From: Sphaerolaimus hirsutus
Lineage: Eukaryota > Nematoda > Chromadorea > Monhysterida > Sphaerolaimidae
DNA: 64,000 nucleotides
Assembly: GCA_964036195.1 (NCBI GenBank)
Contig: OZ038455.1
Coordinates: 9,627,855 to 9,691,854, forward strand
Direction: 5' to 3'
Shown here: positions 45,656 to 56,200 of the stretch, in pieces
Position numbering within the stretch: position 1 is the stretch's first letter
Layout of the letters: every line of letters begins with the position of its first letter
Program-made: the position numbers and the translations under genes
Notes under the pieces: model-generated
The model's input: the letters and a program-made list of their open reading frames with translations, nothing else
What the model was told of the DNA's origin: nothing
The model's database searches: none

Positions 45656-48163
45656 TGTATTTGAAATGTATTTAAAGTAAATTATAAAAATGCGACAGAT
45701 TCGAGCACTTTATTTACTCGAAAAAATTCTGAATTTTAAGTCGTTGGGGGAAAACCAACAATAAAAACAGTCTTCCCAGAGGATTTGCTATCTCAGTCGT
45801 CCCGTTGCACGTGTGATATCTCCCTAAAGCGAATCGCATGAATGTATTTTGTACGGCGCACCCATTTCAGCCAGTCCGGCTGAGGCTACGAGGGCCGCGT
45901 GGCTGCGGTCAAGCAGGCGGTTCTGGCCGCCGTGCCCCACGCCACCATAAACACGTCCGCCGGACCCAGGGGTTTGTTCGGGGGTATTTTGCCACTTGCA
46001 GGTGTAGAGTAAGGTGCCTTTATGCCACATGTCGATTTTTAGCCTTCTGGGTGCATTGCTTCTCATTTGACAGCCATCCAAAGTCAAATTTCAGGTGGAA
46101 AAATGTCTTTGTCCCTTTTGTGATAACGGTGAAACATATAGAAAAACTTGGTGAAAATGGTGAAACAAAACAAAAAACGTGTTAAAACGATTAATAAGAT
46201 CTGCACTGCTCAAACATCTATCACTTTGCGAATTTGTATTCAAAATGGTATACGCGGTGGACTTGACACTTTGGACTGATTTAAGCCTCACGTTAGAAGC
46301 ATAACAATGATAATTAAAGGATGCGATTTTTGTAACTAGGGTTCAAACGGGACCGCGGTCCCGGTACATGGTTCGGCAAAAAGTCGGGACTGGGGCGGTC
46401 CCGGTCCCGGTCCCGACACCCCAGTCCCGGTCCCGGTCCCGACAATTGAAAAAGGCCAGTCCCGGTCCCGGTCCCGACCACCCAGTCCCGGTCCCGGAAT
46501 TTTTCAGTGGTCCCGATAAGAAAAATTAACTGGACTGGAACCAAATTTTGCCTATTAAATACTTGTAAAATTCGAAAAAAATTGCGCCAGTCGGCGCATT
46601 CTCATTCCGTCGACGATTTTTTGACGTTTTTTTTGGTGAGTTCCAAGCATTCTCATTCATGTTCGACATCAGAGAAGGCTGAAAAATTTATTTTCCTTCA
46701 GAAAGCACTGCGCCAGCTTATGTATCAATACTCACTGTCATATTTTCCGTGCGTTATGTCCTTTTTTGTGACTCAATTGAATTTTGTGACTTTTATTTTA
46801 TTTTTGATGACAATTTTGATTGAATGAAGTGTGAAAATCGTATGAAACTTCTGAAAATATGCATTCAAATGGTTATCGGTCCCGATAGGGCTCAAAAGGG
46901 GGCTGTGGTCCTGGTACCTGGTTCGGCAAATCCTGGTCCCGGTCCGGATGCCCCAGTCCCGGTCCCGGTCCCGGTCCCGACAATTGAAAAATGCCAGTCC
47001 CGGTCCCGACCACCTAGTCCCGGTCCCGGTCCCGATAAGAAAAATTTCTGGTCCCGGTCCCGGTCCCGGTCCGAAAAAGTGGTCCCGTTTGAACCCTATT
47101 TGTAACACGATTTAAAAATACAGAGCAAATATGTTAACATAAAACATCATATCAGCATTGTTTTTCAAATTTTTTTGCAAATCAAGTGTATTAAATGTCA
47201 TTGGCATGCTTCCAGTATCTCACGCTCACTGTGATTCCGCATCACGCTCACAGTCGTCAGCCGTCGGACGGCAGACAAATATCGAGCCGGCATGGTGCTT
47301 ATTTTTGAATTGATGAACAAAATTAAATGTTGGCACCTTGCCAGCTCATGGCTGCGTGTATTTATCCAAATGTAGAAAAAGCCAAAAAAAATCGCGGAAG
47401 GCACTCCCATTCACGGATCATGAAATGATGACTATATATGTGGGACAGAGGCCATATTTCTACTGTGGGGGGTTGACATAATGACCCCCCTTATGTTATG
47501 AGTTGCACCCCTCTGTGACACATATTTAATGTTTGGTTCACCATTGAACCAAAAAAATCAGGGACGAAGACATTTTTCCAGGAGTGTATCTAACCACCAC
47601 CTGAACACACATTTGAGTTTACCACAACTAAGTCGACCTTTCGACTGCAGGTTCGTTTGATGTCAGCGTCAACGGGCAACTGGTCTGGTCGAAAGCGCAG
47701 AAACATGCCTTCCCCAATGCGAAACAGGTGTGCCCCAATTCGTCGTGTCTCGCAACGGATGGATACCGTATTTGCTTGAATAATTCTCACCTCAAATAAC
47801 TCCCCACCTATAATCGATTTGTTATCTTAAATTTGAACAAAAATGACATATTGGTTATTGTATTAATAAGACATATTTTGTGAATTAAGTTGATAGCAAC
47901 ATGCTTGATAATGTTCGATTTTGATTAAAAATTAGTTCCCCCTCTAATAACCCCCCCCCCCCCCCCCATAAGAAAACAGACGAAAAAGTCTGACGAAATA
48001 AAAATTCCCCATGGTTAACAAATACGGTAAATCACATATTGATGGATTTATCTCGATATATTCACGCTTACAGCTCGGCGATTACTGCAAAAGTTTGTGC
48101 GACGAAGGTAAAGCCGATGCAGACATCATTGAAGGCGAAAAGAATGCTTGTAGCATTCTGTGA
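45458..48163 (+). CDS. MIEN1/SelW-family selenoprotein with in-frame UGA
   Basis: A thioredoxin-fold Rdx-family protein, closest to MIEN1 (Rdx12) and the fish SelW2 type. Four exons: 45458-45498, 45871-45971, 47651-47727 and 48074-48163, all with GT..AG introns and matching phases, giving 102 residues if the UGA at 45881-45883 is read as selenocysteine. Exon 1 starts MAEVRPIVVDLQY, a first beta strand. The cysteine codon is split (TG|C) and the motif reads YCQSGUGYEGR. Then come SFDVSVNGQLVWSK, as in MIEN1 (FEIEINGQLVFSK), and a C-terminal CSIL, a CaaX-type prenylation box like the CVIL of human MIEN1. A SECIS follows 25 bases after the stop. In other family members the spacing is C-x2-U; here it is C-x3-U with the splice sites chosen. 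Intron 2 holds two GGTCCC elements. Without recoding the protein would stop after 17 residues. Confidence 0.85.
46335..46520. mobile_element. GGTCCC-core element
   Basis: TAGGGTTCAAACGGGACCGC, then CAGTCCCGGTCCCGGTCCCG units ending near TCAGTGGTCCCGATAAG. It lies in intron 2 of the selenoprotein gene. Confidence 0.75.
46868..47099. mobile_element. GGTCCC-core element, second copy
   Basis: TCAAAAGGGGGCTGTGGTCC to GTGGTCCCGTTTGAACCCTA. It has the same core and the GGTACCTGGTTCGGCAAA module of the first copy. The two may be halves of one element split by about 350 bases. Confidence 0.7.
47764..48029. mobile_element. CCCCTCGAAATA-family element, AT-rich copy
   Basis: TACCGTATTTGCTTGAATAA to TTAACAAATACGGTA. 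Intron 3 of the selenoprotein gene. Confidence 0.65.
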
Positions 48164-48188
48164 GCTCACGTGAAAAATTGTGCCGTGC

Positions 48189-48255
48189 CATCTTTTTATG
48201 ACTGCCTTTGCGTAAACTAGGATTCTAGACGCTTGGGCATGATGCGATAAAGATG
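48189..48255 (+). promoter_or_regulatory. SECIS element
   Basis: All parts of a eukaryotic SECIS can be paired by hand. Helix I: CATCTTT (48189-48195) with AAAGATG (48249-48255). Non-Watson-Crick quartet: ATGA at 48198-48201 against TGAT at 48240-48243, giving U-U, G-A, A-G and C-U. Helix II: TGCCTTTGCGT (48203-48213) with ACGCTTGGGCA (48229-48239), with two internal U-U mismatches. Apical AAA at 48214-48216 is followed by a CTAG-GATT-CTAG mini-hairpin, which makes it a form 2 SECIS. It lies in the 3' UTR and would recruit SBP2 and the Sec-specific elongation factor to decode the UGA at 45881. Confidence 0.9.
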
Positions 48256-48283
48256 ACATGCATGTGTTTTTTGTGTGACAAGT

Positions 48284-48416
48284 AGTGATTGAAAAGCGTC
48301 AGGCTTTTAGCGCCAGAAGCGCCACTGCGCTTTTGCAGAGTACTGAGGCCTTTTAGCGCCCACGACGCCACGGAGAAATGACGCCAAGCGCCGTGGCGCT
48401 TTTCCATCACTAATGA
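48284..48416. repeat. GGCGCC-type palindrome flanked by GTGATT/ATCACTA
   Basis: GTAGTGATTGAAAAGCGTCA to GTGGCGCTTTTCCATCACTA, enclosing AGCGCC units. It follows the SECIS directly, so it may be part of the 3' UTR. Confidence 0.65.
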
Positions 48417-48419
48417 CGA

Positions 48420-49420
48420 GATATGTAAGATGTTTACTTTTCAGTATTGAGTGACCTCATGCCTTACTGGGTAGGTTTTTGTGTTCCAAATTTGGCATTA
48501 TGCCATCATCATCTACCTGTTGGTATAGGCTTTTCACAAAAAGACGAATTAGTGAGTTCAATGCAAGTATTTTCTACTAAATTTTAGACCTTGTGGGATT
48601 TGCTGATTTTTGGTAGTTTTCTTTCAAAGGAACGGCCATTTCAGTTGTTAACTGCGCGGTTTACCCATTTGTGGTTTTATTTAATCGCAGAATCCCTTAG
48701 AAGAATTTTTTAGAATCATGTCACTCATATTTTAACTATCCTATGCCACACTTCTGTTTCCATTTAATTATAACTCTAATTAATCCGTTTCAAAAAAAAA
48801 TTAAATAGTTATTTGTGATATTATCCGTTTGTCTGCAGTAGTAAAATGAAAGCACTGTACTTTTGTAAAAAATAAAAATTCACTTAACATCACTCAGATA
48901 TTATTCCATTAAAATAATCAAAGTGTCAATTCTATTTAGTCTAGGCAGATAATTTTTTCCCTTTTTATGCAAACTTGAAAAACAGTGTTATTTTGTCCTT
49001 CTTTTTTTGTCAGATGGTGAATACTGCATAGTATTTACATACATTCTGACTTCGAGTACATTTCGACCTAATGAAATCACTAGTAAACTGGAAACTCCAC
49101 TTAGGACTCCCACTCACTCCATTCCAAGCACGGCACTGCACGGCCATTGTGAATGGCACTCAGACAATCCGTGCATTATGCACTTTCCGAATAATGCAGC
49201 TTCACCGCAAACTGAAAATTTGATTTCGTTATGTCCACACATTTCCTTATCCCATTTGCGCTTAAAAATGTGTTAGTCTTTCATTGATGTCCAGTGGGAT
49301 TTTCGAATCTATCAAGTAAATATGTGAAGTGTTTTTTTTTCAAACAACCAAATGGGTGCTTTTATGACCAGCATTGGTGGAACATCGACATCAGGTTTTC
49401 ATCGATTCCGTGCCAATGGC
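48420..49420. other. AT-rich region without a recognised gene
   Basis: An AATAAA at about 48871 could end the selenoprotein transcript. A short open frame at 49007-49276 has no support. The promoter of the EF-hand gene is probably within or just after this stretch. Confidence 0.45.
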
Positions 49421-49424
49421 TTCA

Positions 49425-49597
49425 CATGCACTAGTTGACGGCGAAACCAAATGTCAACTGGTTCCGATCCCAATTCAAGTATATGTGTTACAATAATGCG
49501 TTGTGTTATTATATTTACTTCTCGGGAGCCTTGAATTGGGATCGGGACCAGTTGACATTTGGTGTTTTTGTCAACTGGTGTATGTGCGAGGCCATTA
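49425..49597. mobile_element. CTAGTTGACA-family element upstream of the EF-hand gene
   Basis: ACATGCACTAGTTGACGGCG to TTTTGTCAACTGGTGTATGTG, with inverted ACCAAATGTCAACTGGTTCC arms. It ends about 50 bases before the start codon of the EF-hand gene, within its likely promoter or 5' UTR. Confidence 0.75.
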
Positions 49598-49645
49598 AAT
49601 TCCACATAATTTCGGCGATCGAATTGATAAGAATGACCTGTCAAA

Positions 49646-52600
49646 ATGTATTCTTACGCAGAGGATCACCAGGATTTGTTCGACGCTATCATTCAAAGCA
49701 CCGCCTCGTCGCACACGATACCTCTGGATGTGCTGTTGACGAAAACAAAGTTCACGAAGCGTGAAATCAATGCCTTGTATAGAGGATTCAAAGATGTTTG
49801 TGAATAACTGTTTTGGCTCAAATCCCACCCCATCGAAGTTTGTCTCTGGTGGGGACAAAAAGGCCTGATTAATCCTAAAAATTGTATTTACTCCAGGTTT
49901 TTCCACGGAGATTTGCTTATATTTACCTCATGAGAAGATAATTTATTTGAAAAATTTCTCATTCACCATATTTCCTCGAAATACCCACCTCTCGAAATAC
50001 CCCCCTCAAAATAGCCACTGAATTTATTAGCCCCCCCCCCCCGCGAAATATCCCCCCCCAGATTGAGTGTACAGAGAACGTACATGACAAAACTGCGGTT
50101 TGTGATTCGGGCAATGCAAAACACATGTTAAAAACAATGAAGTGTTTTATGTTTTCATGAACAGTGTTTATGCCATCTACATACTTATACAAGTCCATAG
50201 ACTCATATATGGCGGTTATTGTTGCTTTTTTCTATGTCTGCGTACGTTACAGACAACAATTCAGTGCTGGAATTTCAAAAAATTCTGGCGAAATAATAAG
50301 CCCCCCCTCGTTTAACCCCCCCCCCCGCAAAATTCTCACTCTGAAACAATCACCCCCGGGGGGTATTTCGAGGAAATACGGTAGATTTACATTTTCTCTG
50401 CATTTTGTCAGGGAGATTTGGTTATATTTTCTGAAAAATCACATTTTTTGAACGTTTCTCATGGTTTGAACGCGATTTCTGTCTAGGTAAACTGGTGGCA
50501 CATTTAAATGAGAAATCAGGTACCTCATTTTTCATAACCATCTCACAGGGAAACGTGCAGCCCAATATGGTGCCATTTGTTGTGGGGGTGCCCACAACAT
50601 TTGCCTACATAAATGCCAAGTGGCACCCCCTGTTCTGCTGCAACAGATAAATGAAAAAAATTTGCCAATTTTTTCCCGGAAAATATAAATGAGAATTTTC
50701 GAAAAACCACACAAAATATGGCTGCGGTAAAGTGTGCAGCCTTTTTTTGGTGTGCTGACAACACAAGTGATGAATACACTTGTGTTGGTGCTTTTTCAAA
50801 AAATAAAAATCCCTTGTGGCTTGCCCAAAGCCATCTTTTGACCCACTGGTAAGTAGGGGGTATATTTTGACCCCCAGCCCATTCACCCACACAAAAATTA
50901 CCCCCAATATACAGACATGTGCCATGAAGCCATGTTAACAATGATTTTAAACTTTGTGATTACCTAAATTGTGGTTGTAATTAAAAAACTGTGATTTTAG
51001 ATTTTCTGGACATGACCTCTTTATTTGTCTGGGCCAGTCACACTAGATACAGGGCACATTGCCCATCAGCCCCTATAGGTTTTTATCAGATAATTAGTGC
51101 CCACATGAATGGGCACAAGTATTTTGTAATTTGCGTCATGACACTGCAGGCGCTGGACGCGTTGTCACGCGAGTGCCCTCTTTACACAGGGCTGTCTTTA
51201 TCATTTGCTATAAAAAATACATAAGTGCACAAACGGGGCCCAGGAGCAGCCATATGTTGCCCCTGACACTGAGCGAGCCAATTCTGGCCCCCATGTGCTC
51301 CATAAATAGCTTGGGATAGTGGATTGTCCACTTTTTCTAACCTATGTTTTTCTCCAAAAAAAAATTTTTATTTGACCAACAATGCCATCATCGTGTGGGG
51401 CTTCTGGGGTTTCTGATGGGGTAGAAAAGTTGCACGTACTTACACTCTACCAATGTCAAAACAACTTTTTTGTCTTAAGTGTCTAGAAAAAAAATTATTA
51501 AAAATTTAAATTTCATCGGGAACAAAAATTTGTATGGAATTCTCATTTATATTTTCCAGAAAAAAATGATAAAAAAATTATTTTCTGCACCAAGGGTGGC
51601 CTGAGGGGGGTGCCCCCTAGGGTATATATAGTGAACACTTGGGGTCACCCTCACACAAGATGACAGCCTGACAGTTTGCATGTGGGATCTGTAAAATACA
51701 ATAAAGTGATTTTCTCATTTATATTTTCCACCAGTTTATCTGTAATAATACTGACAGCAAGTAAGTTCAATCAACTAGCACACATGTCACGCTGTAGCTG
51801 GCGCCATCGGGCTTTTTGACTCCAGAGGAACTTGCCACTCAGCTTTCACTCATCTACAATGGTGGAGGTTTGTCACTTCTCGTCACTTAACGCTTAGTTT
51901 TGTCAAATATCTAATCAGAAAGCTGAATTAAATTTTACAAATAATTTCTCTATTCAGATGCGGCGGAGTACTCTAAGCTATTGTATGGTGCCATGTGCTT
52001 CAATCACAGCAACATGGTGTATTTTCAGGTGCGCGTGTTGCACTTTGTGTGATTGGCAACCCACATACTAGTTGACACACGTGTGTCAACTGGTCTGCGT
52101 AAACTCAGAATTCGGCTTCACGTGTCGCAGAACGATTTCCAAGTGCAAGTCACAGTTGTTAATGCGTATTTACTTTGTTTCAGAAAGTACTTTTACTTTA
52201 CGCTTTCTGTACTCAGGAGGTGAGTAAAAACAAAATACTTTACGCATACGCATACTTTGAAAACAATTCGGTACTTTAACAACTCTGGTGCAAATGCCGG
52301 GATGTTGAGATTACGGCAAGGGCCACGGAGATCGCTCTATGACACGTGAAGCCTAAATCTGAGTTGACTGACACAGACCGGTTGACACACGTGTGTCAAC
52401 TAGTGTGTGGGCCTCCATCCAGACAATTCAGTTATTCTATTGCAAGAAATCCATTGCGATTCAGGACTATGTTCTCACCATGTCCATACTCATGAAAGGC
52501 TCTTTGCGTGATAAAATTTGCTGGGTGTTCTCTATTTTTGATCAGGATGATGATGGGATCATTAGCTATGCTGTAAGCTTTAATGAAATTCTCCCACATT

Positions 52601-53157
52601 GGGCCCACACACGCTAGTTGACATTGCAAATTTGTGTCCGCTAAATCCGTGTCAATGTCAACTAAAAAACGCACAAAAATTTCAGCATCACATTTGACAG
52701 AAACAATGAAAATTAAGTGTCATCTTGTAAAATTAACTATGCTCTATCAGATAGGAAAATTCAAATCCCATAATTCACTAAAATTTAGTTGACACGAATC
52801 GAGTTGACATCAAGTGTGTGTGGTGCCATTATGACATTCAATTTGTACTTCCAACAATCAGGATATAACATCATTCATAAGGGCCACCCACGCCCTCACT
52901 TTGACTGCATGCACTGGTGATACAAATGGCTTAAACCACACTAAAGTTGAGTGGCAAGTGATTGAAGGGCACATGAAGGATGTCTACTTGGTGACAGCTA
53001 TTTCATTGAGCATTGGAACATTTATCACGCTATTTCCCATTCTGATTTTCAGAGGATTGATCCAAACAAGAAAGGCAAAATCACAAGGCAAGAATTTGTG
53101 CAAGCAATTTTGAACAGCGAAAGCCTCTGTATGCAGTTGGACACTTTCAGGATTTGA
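49646..53157 (+). CDS. KChIP-like neuronal calcium sensor (EF-hand protein)
   Basis: Six exons join in frame (49646-49795, 51798-51867, 51958-52028, 52465-52572, 52862-52990, 53053-53157) to 210 residues, the usual size for this family. KChIPs bind Kv4 channels; related sensors act in neurons. Exon 1 (MYSYAEDHQD.., no N-terminal MG myristoylation signal) contains TKREINALYRGFKD, matching the KChIP LQVLYRGFKNE segment. Next is APSGFLTPEELATQ. The second EF-hand lacks a proper calcium loop (GAMCFNHSNMVYFQDYV). The third (DQDDDGIISYADI) and fourth (DPNKKGKITRQEF) have intact Asp/Asn ligands and closing acidic residues, with an unusual insert (CTGDTNGLNHTKVEW) between them. Whether it is a KChIP or another sensor branch needs phylogeny. 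It converges with the patched-like gene. Confidence 0.9.
49968..50383. mobile_element. CCCCTCGAAATA-family element
   Basis: CACCATATTTCCTCGAAATA to TTTCGAGGAAATACGGTA. The interior is close to that of the HAGH intron 4 copy. It lies in intron 1 of the EF-hand gene. Confidence 0.85.
50483..51741. mobile_element. 1.26-kb inverted-repeat element in EF-hand intron 1
   Basis: The left end AGGTAAACTGGTGG..AAATGAGAA is matched by TTCTCATTTATATTTTCCACCAGTTTATCTG at the right. TTATATTTTCCAGAAAAA and TTTTTTCCCGGAAAATATAAA modules are repeated in both orientations. Open frames of 132 and 106 codons on the minus strand have no recognisable protein features. It is the largest apparently single-unit element in the window. 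Confidence 0.7.
52055..52415. mobile_element. CTAGTTGACA-family element, long copy
   Basis: CCACATACTAGTTGACACACGTGTGTC to GACACACGTGTGTCAACTAGTGTGTGGG. The arms extend into CGTAAACTCAGAATTC/GAATTTAGGC-like segments, with a TAC TTT ACG-rich centre. EF-hand intron 3. Confidence 0.75.
52602..52833. mobile_element. CTAGTTGACA-family element
   Basis: GGGCCCACACACGCTAGTTG to GTTGACATCAAGTGTGTGTGG. It starts 30 bases after the donor of EF-hand exon 4 and ends about 30 bases before the next exon, so it makes up most of that intron. Confidence 0.75.
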
Positions 53158-53186
53158 GGGCCCAGGAAAATTGGGTGAATACACAC

Positions 53187-53192
53187 TTTATT
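53187..53192 (-). terminator. Polyadenylation signal of the patched-like gene
   Basis: AATAAA on the minus strand, 22 bases after the stop codon at 53214 and only 30 bases from the stop of the convergent EF-hand gene. Confidence 0.6.
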
Positions 53193-53213
53193 AACTGGAT
53201 AAAGTGATGGCAT

Positions 53214-56200
53214 TCAACTGATTTGTTCATTATTGGATGAGCATCTGTCAGTATCTTGCTTCAACTTGTTAGATACCCAGCCACTCAATTGATGTGCACT
53301 TATTAGAATTACTGGCAGAAACAGTAATGCATGCAGCAAGCCAAAGATAACCACCAAAATCACAGTTTTCACACATGTCTGCACAATATAAGTGTCCACA
53401 GTTATCAAAGTTGTGACTCCAAGCAAAGTTGACAATGCTGCCTGTGTAAGTGGTGTGCCAACATTCCCCAGACTGTGTGCTATTCTGTCATTGGCTGTCG
53501 GTTCACTGAAAGGTAGCTGTTGTATTTATTTGCCATGAAGTGATGATTAAAATGCACATTTGCGCAATGAATGAACCTTCTATCAATTGTTGGGCAGGAT
53601 ACAAAGGCATAAGTGACATGTGCTGCAAAGTCAACTGAGAAGCCAATGGACATTGCTATAGTGATCATGCTAATGCAGTCCAGATTTATGTTCCACCTGA
53701 AATAATATTACATTTAAAAAGATCTCTACTGGTCAAATAATTTCATGTAGTATATATCAGTTGAAAATGGGACTCACAATGTCATATATCCCACAACACC
53801 TAGATCAATTGACACAATTGTGAAAGCAATTGCCAGTGAACATATGGCCCTTGGAATCAGTACCAGTGATATAACTATCATACACACTGGGGTGACCAGA
53901 ATGGGTTAACTTGACTGAGTTAAAATGAAAATAAAGATTGAAAGCTGAGTGACCTACCCACAGCAATGGCCACGTTTTGCAGAGTCAGTGGTAAAATGAT
54001 TTCAAACTGGTCGGCCAGTGCAAACATGCTGCTGGACACGACAACTCCCCACCTGCATTGTGGTGATAATCATGTGAAATCACACAGCCACCAATCCCTT
54101 GTACATATTCCATCAGGGGGCACTCTCACCCCACACCCAACTGGTTGCCATTTTACAGGGCATTTTTCATGACATTTGACGTTTTACAGGGCATTTTATA
54201 GGGTCTGGGACTGGCACCAGGTTATACCATAAGCAACCAAAACCACACCTGTCATAATAGCTTTTGGCCAGTTCTCTCAAATACCTGGCTGCCTCCACTT
54301 TTTCATCGTTGTTTTCTATTGGTTTGAGCTGAATGGCAAACCTAAAGTTGGATATAGCTGACATGGTCGGCGTCCATTTGATGTCATAGGCATAAAAATC
54401 ATCAGTCAGTAAGAATGCTTTTAGATTGGTGTAAAATTCCTGCATGAATTTTGCTGTAATAGTATTGATTAATGGTTGAAGTGTGAATATTACTTTTCAA
54501 GTGTAGTTTCAAATTACCTGGGCATTCTTAAGAGGAAAGTCATACTTGACTGAAAATCCCAAATTATCAATATAGTTCTCAAATGCATTGAGCCACAATT
54601 CTGTTGTGTTAGATCCAATGCTATAAACAAAGAATTAGTGATCACAAATGCCATCTAATTTTGATTTTATAAATTAAACCTGTATGGAGTGCTTTCAAAT
54701 TGCGTGACCATTGCCCTAAAATCACTCCTTTCAGAGTTTATCCATAATGTGGGTGGTTTTTGCACAATTACATCCACTCGTGATCGTCCACTTTGTCCAA
54801 AATATTCTTCTCTGTATTTGTAGAACGTGTCAGCATTTGACCCGGAAATGAACACTTTTCTGAACTGAAATGTGGATCATATGAATAAAGTGCTGGAGAA
54901 TGAAACTGAATGGAAATACCGTATTTCTTCCAATAGAAGAGCGCCATTCTATTTTTCGTCAACTTTTTTACCTGCCGTTGTATGGAGGCTGCAATTCTAT
55001 TTTTTCACTATATTTTTTACGCATTTTTCGTTTGAAAGTGTGCTTTGAATGAAACATGAACATCATTTTAACATCAGTTCAAACAAAGCCAAATGTGAAA
55101 ACAACCCTGTATCACATTTCAAAACACTTTGGATCTTCTCACTATCCATTATTCTAAAATTTTCGTGTTTTGGCACACTTCCAACACAATTTCTACCTGC
55201 CGTTCTATAGGAGGTGCCATTCCGTTGAAGGCTGACATTCTATAGTTTTCGTGAGTGCCAAAACGTGCTGAACCCTGTCATTCTGTTGGAGGTGCCCTTC
55301 TATTTGGTAGAAATATAGTATCCGATTATAGAGTGCCAACCTCAAAACCTATCTTTAATCGCATTGCCCCATGAATAGCCACACCGCAGTAAGCACAGAA
55401 AAGCAGAAATGTTCCAGTTTTAACCAATCCATTGCACAGTATAGGAGCATAGTATCTGGCGAGAAAAACGCTGTATATTCCGCCATTTCTCATGGGATAT
55501 TTCGTCGTCTCTGGAGATTCACTTTTATGTTTAGGTAGTGCGATTATATTTGAAGTTGATTCACTGCCGTTCATGAAAACTTTGTTCATTTGTTTCAACT
55601 TCAATGTTTGACTTGGCTCTGAAGGACGATGAGTTCCCATATTGAATACAAAATTTATGAAGTTTGGGCTGTCTGGAATATTTTGGATAGGTGTAGGTAG
55701 GTGGCGAAACATCAATTTGTATACACAAAAATATTCAGAGGGAAATGTAAAACACTGACAATTGGCTGACAATAGGGTGACATACATTTGGTTTACAGTT
55801 GTCAGCTTATGTCAGCCATTGTTGGCGTATGTCAGCCAGCTGCAATCACATTAAAAAGAAGCAGTGCTGCTGTCTGCGAGCTGTCAGCATACTGACTGAG
55901 AATGCCTTGCATACAAGATAAATTGTCAGAGAGCTGCAGCATGCAGCCATTTTAGTTGTCAGTAAGCTGCCAGTCGGTTGAAATTTTTGTCAGTGAGCTG
56001 CTTTATTTTTAATGGTTTTCTAGCTCACTGTCAGCGGACTGCCAGCGTTGTATGTGTCCTCATTATAGGAATATTTTCCCTGCTGACCTTCACTTGCGGT
56101 GCTCTTTGTCCTAATCATCAATATGCAGTGTCTATTTGCCACCTCCAATCTTCCCTGATAAACGAGCACCGCAGCCAAAAAGCTCAGTGTGTAAAAATAA

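Noticed and set aside
45875..45971. Reading the selenoprotein gene as a pseudogene broken by UGA
   Set aside because: The exons keep frame and conserved residues on both sides of the UGA, the UGA is at the redox position, and a full SECIS follows the stop codon.
46314..47108. Gly/Pro/Arg-rich frames resembling low-complexity proteins
   Set aside because: They translate GGTCCC repeats inside the selenoprotein intron.
50543..50941. 132-codon minus-strand frame as a transposase
   Set aside because: No catalytic motif or similarity to a transposase or integrase family is visible, and it lies within repeated modules of the element.
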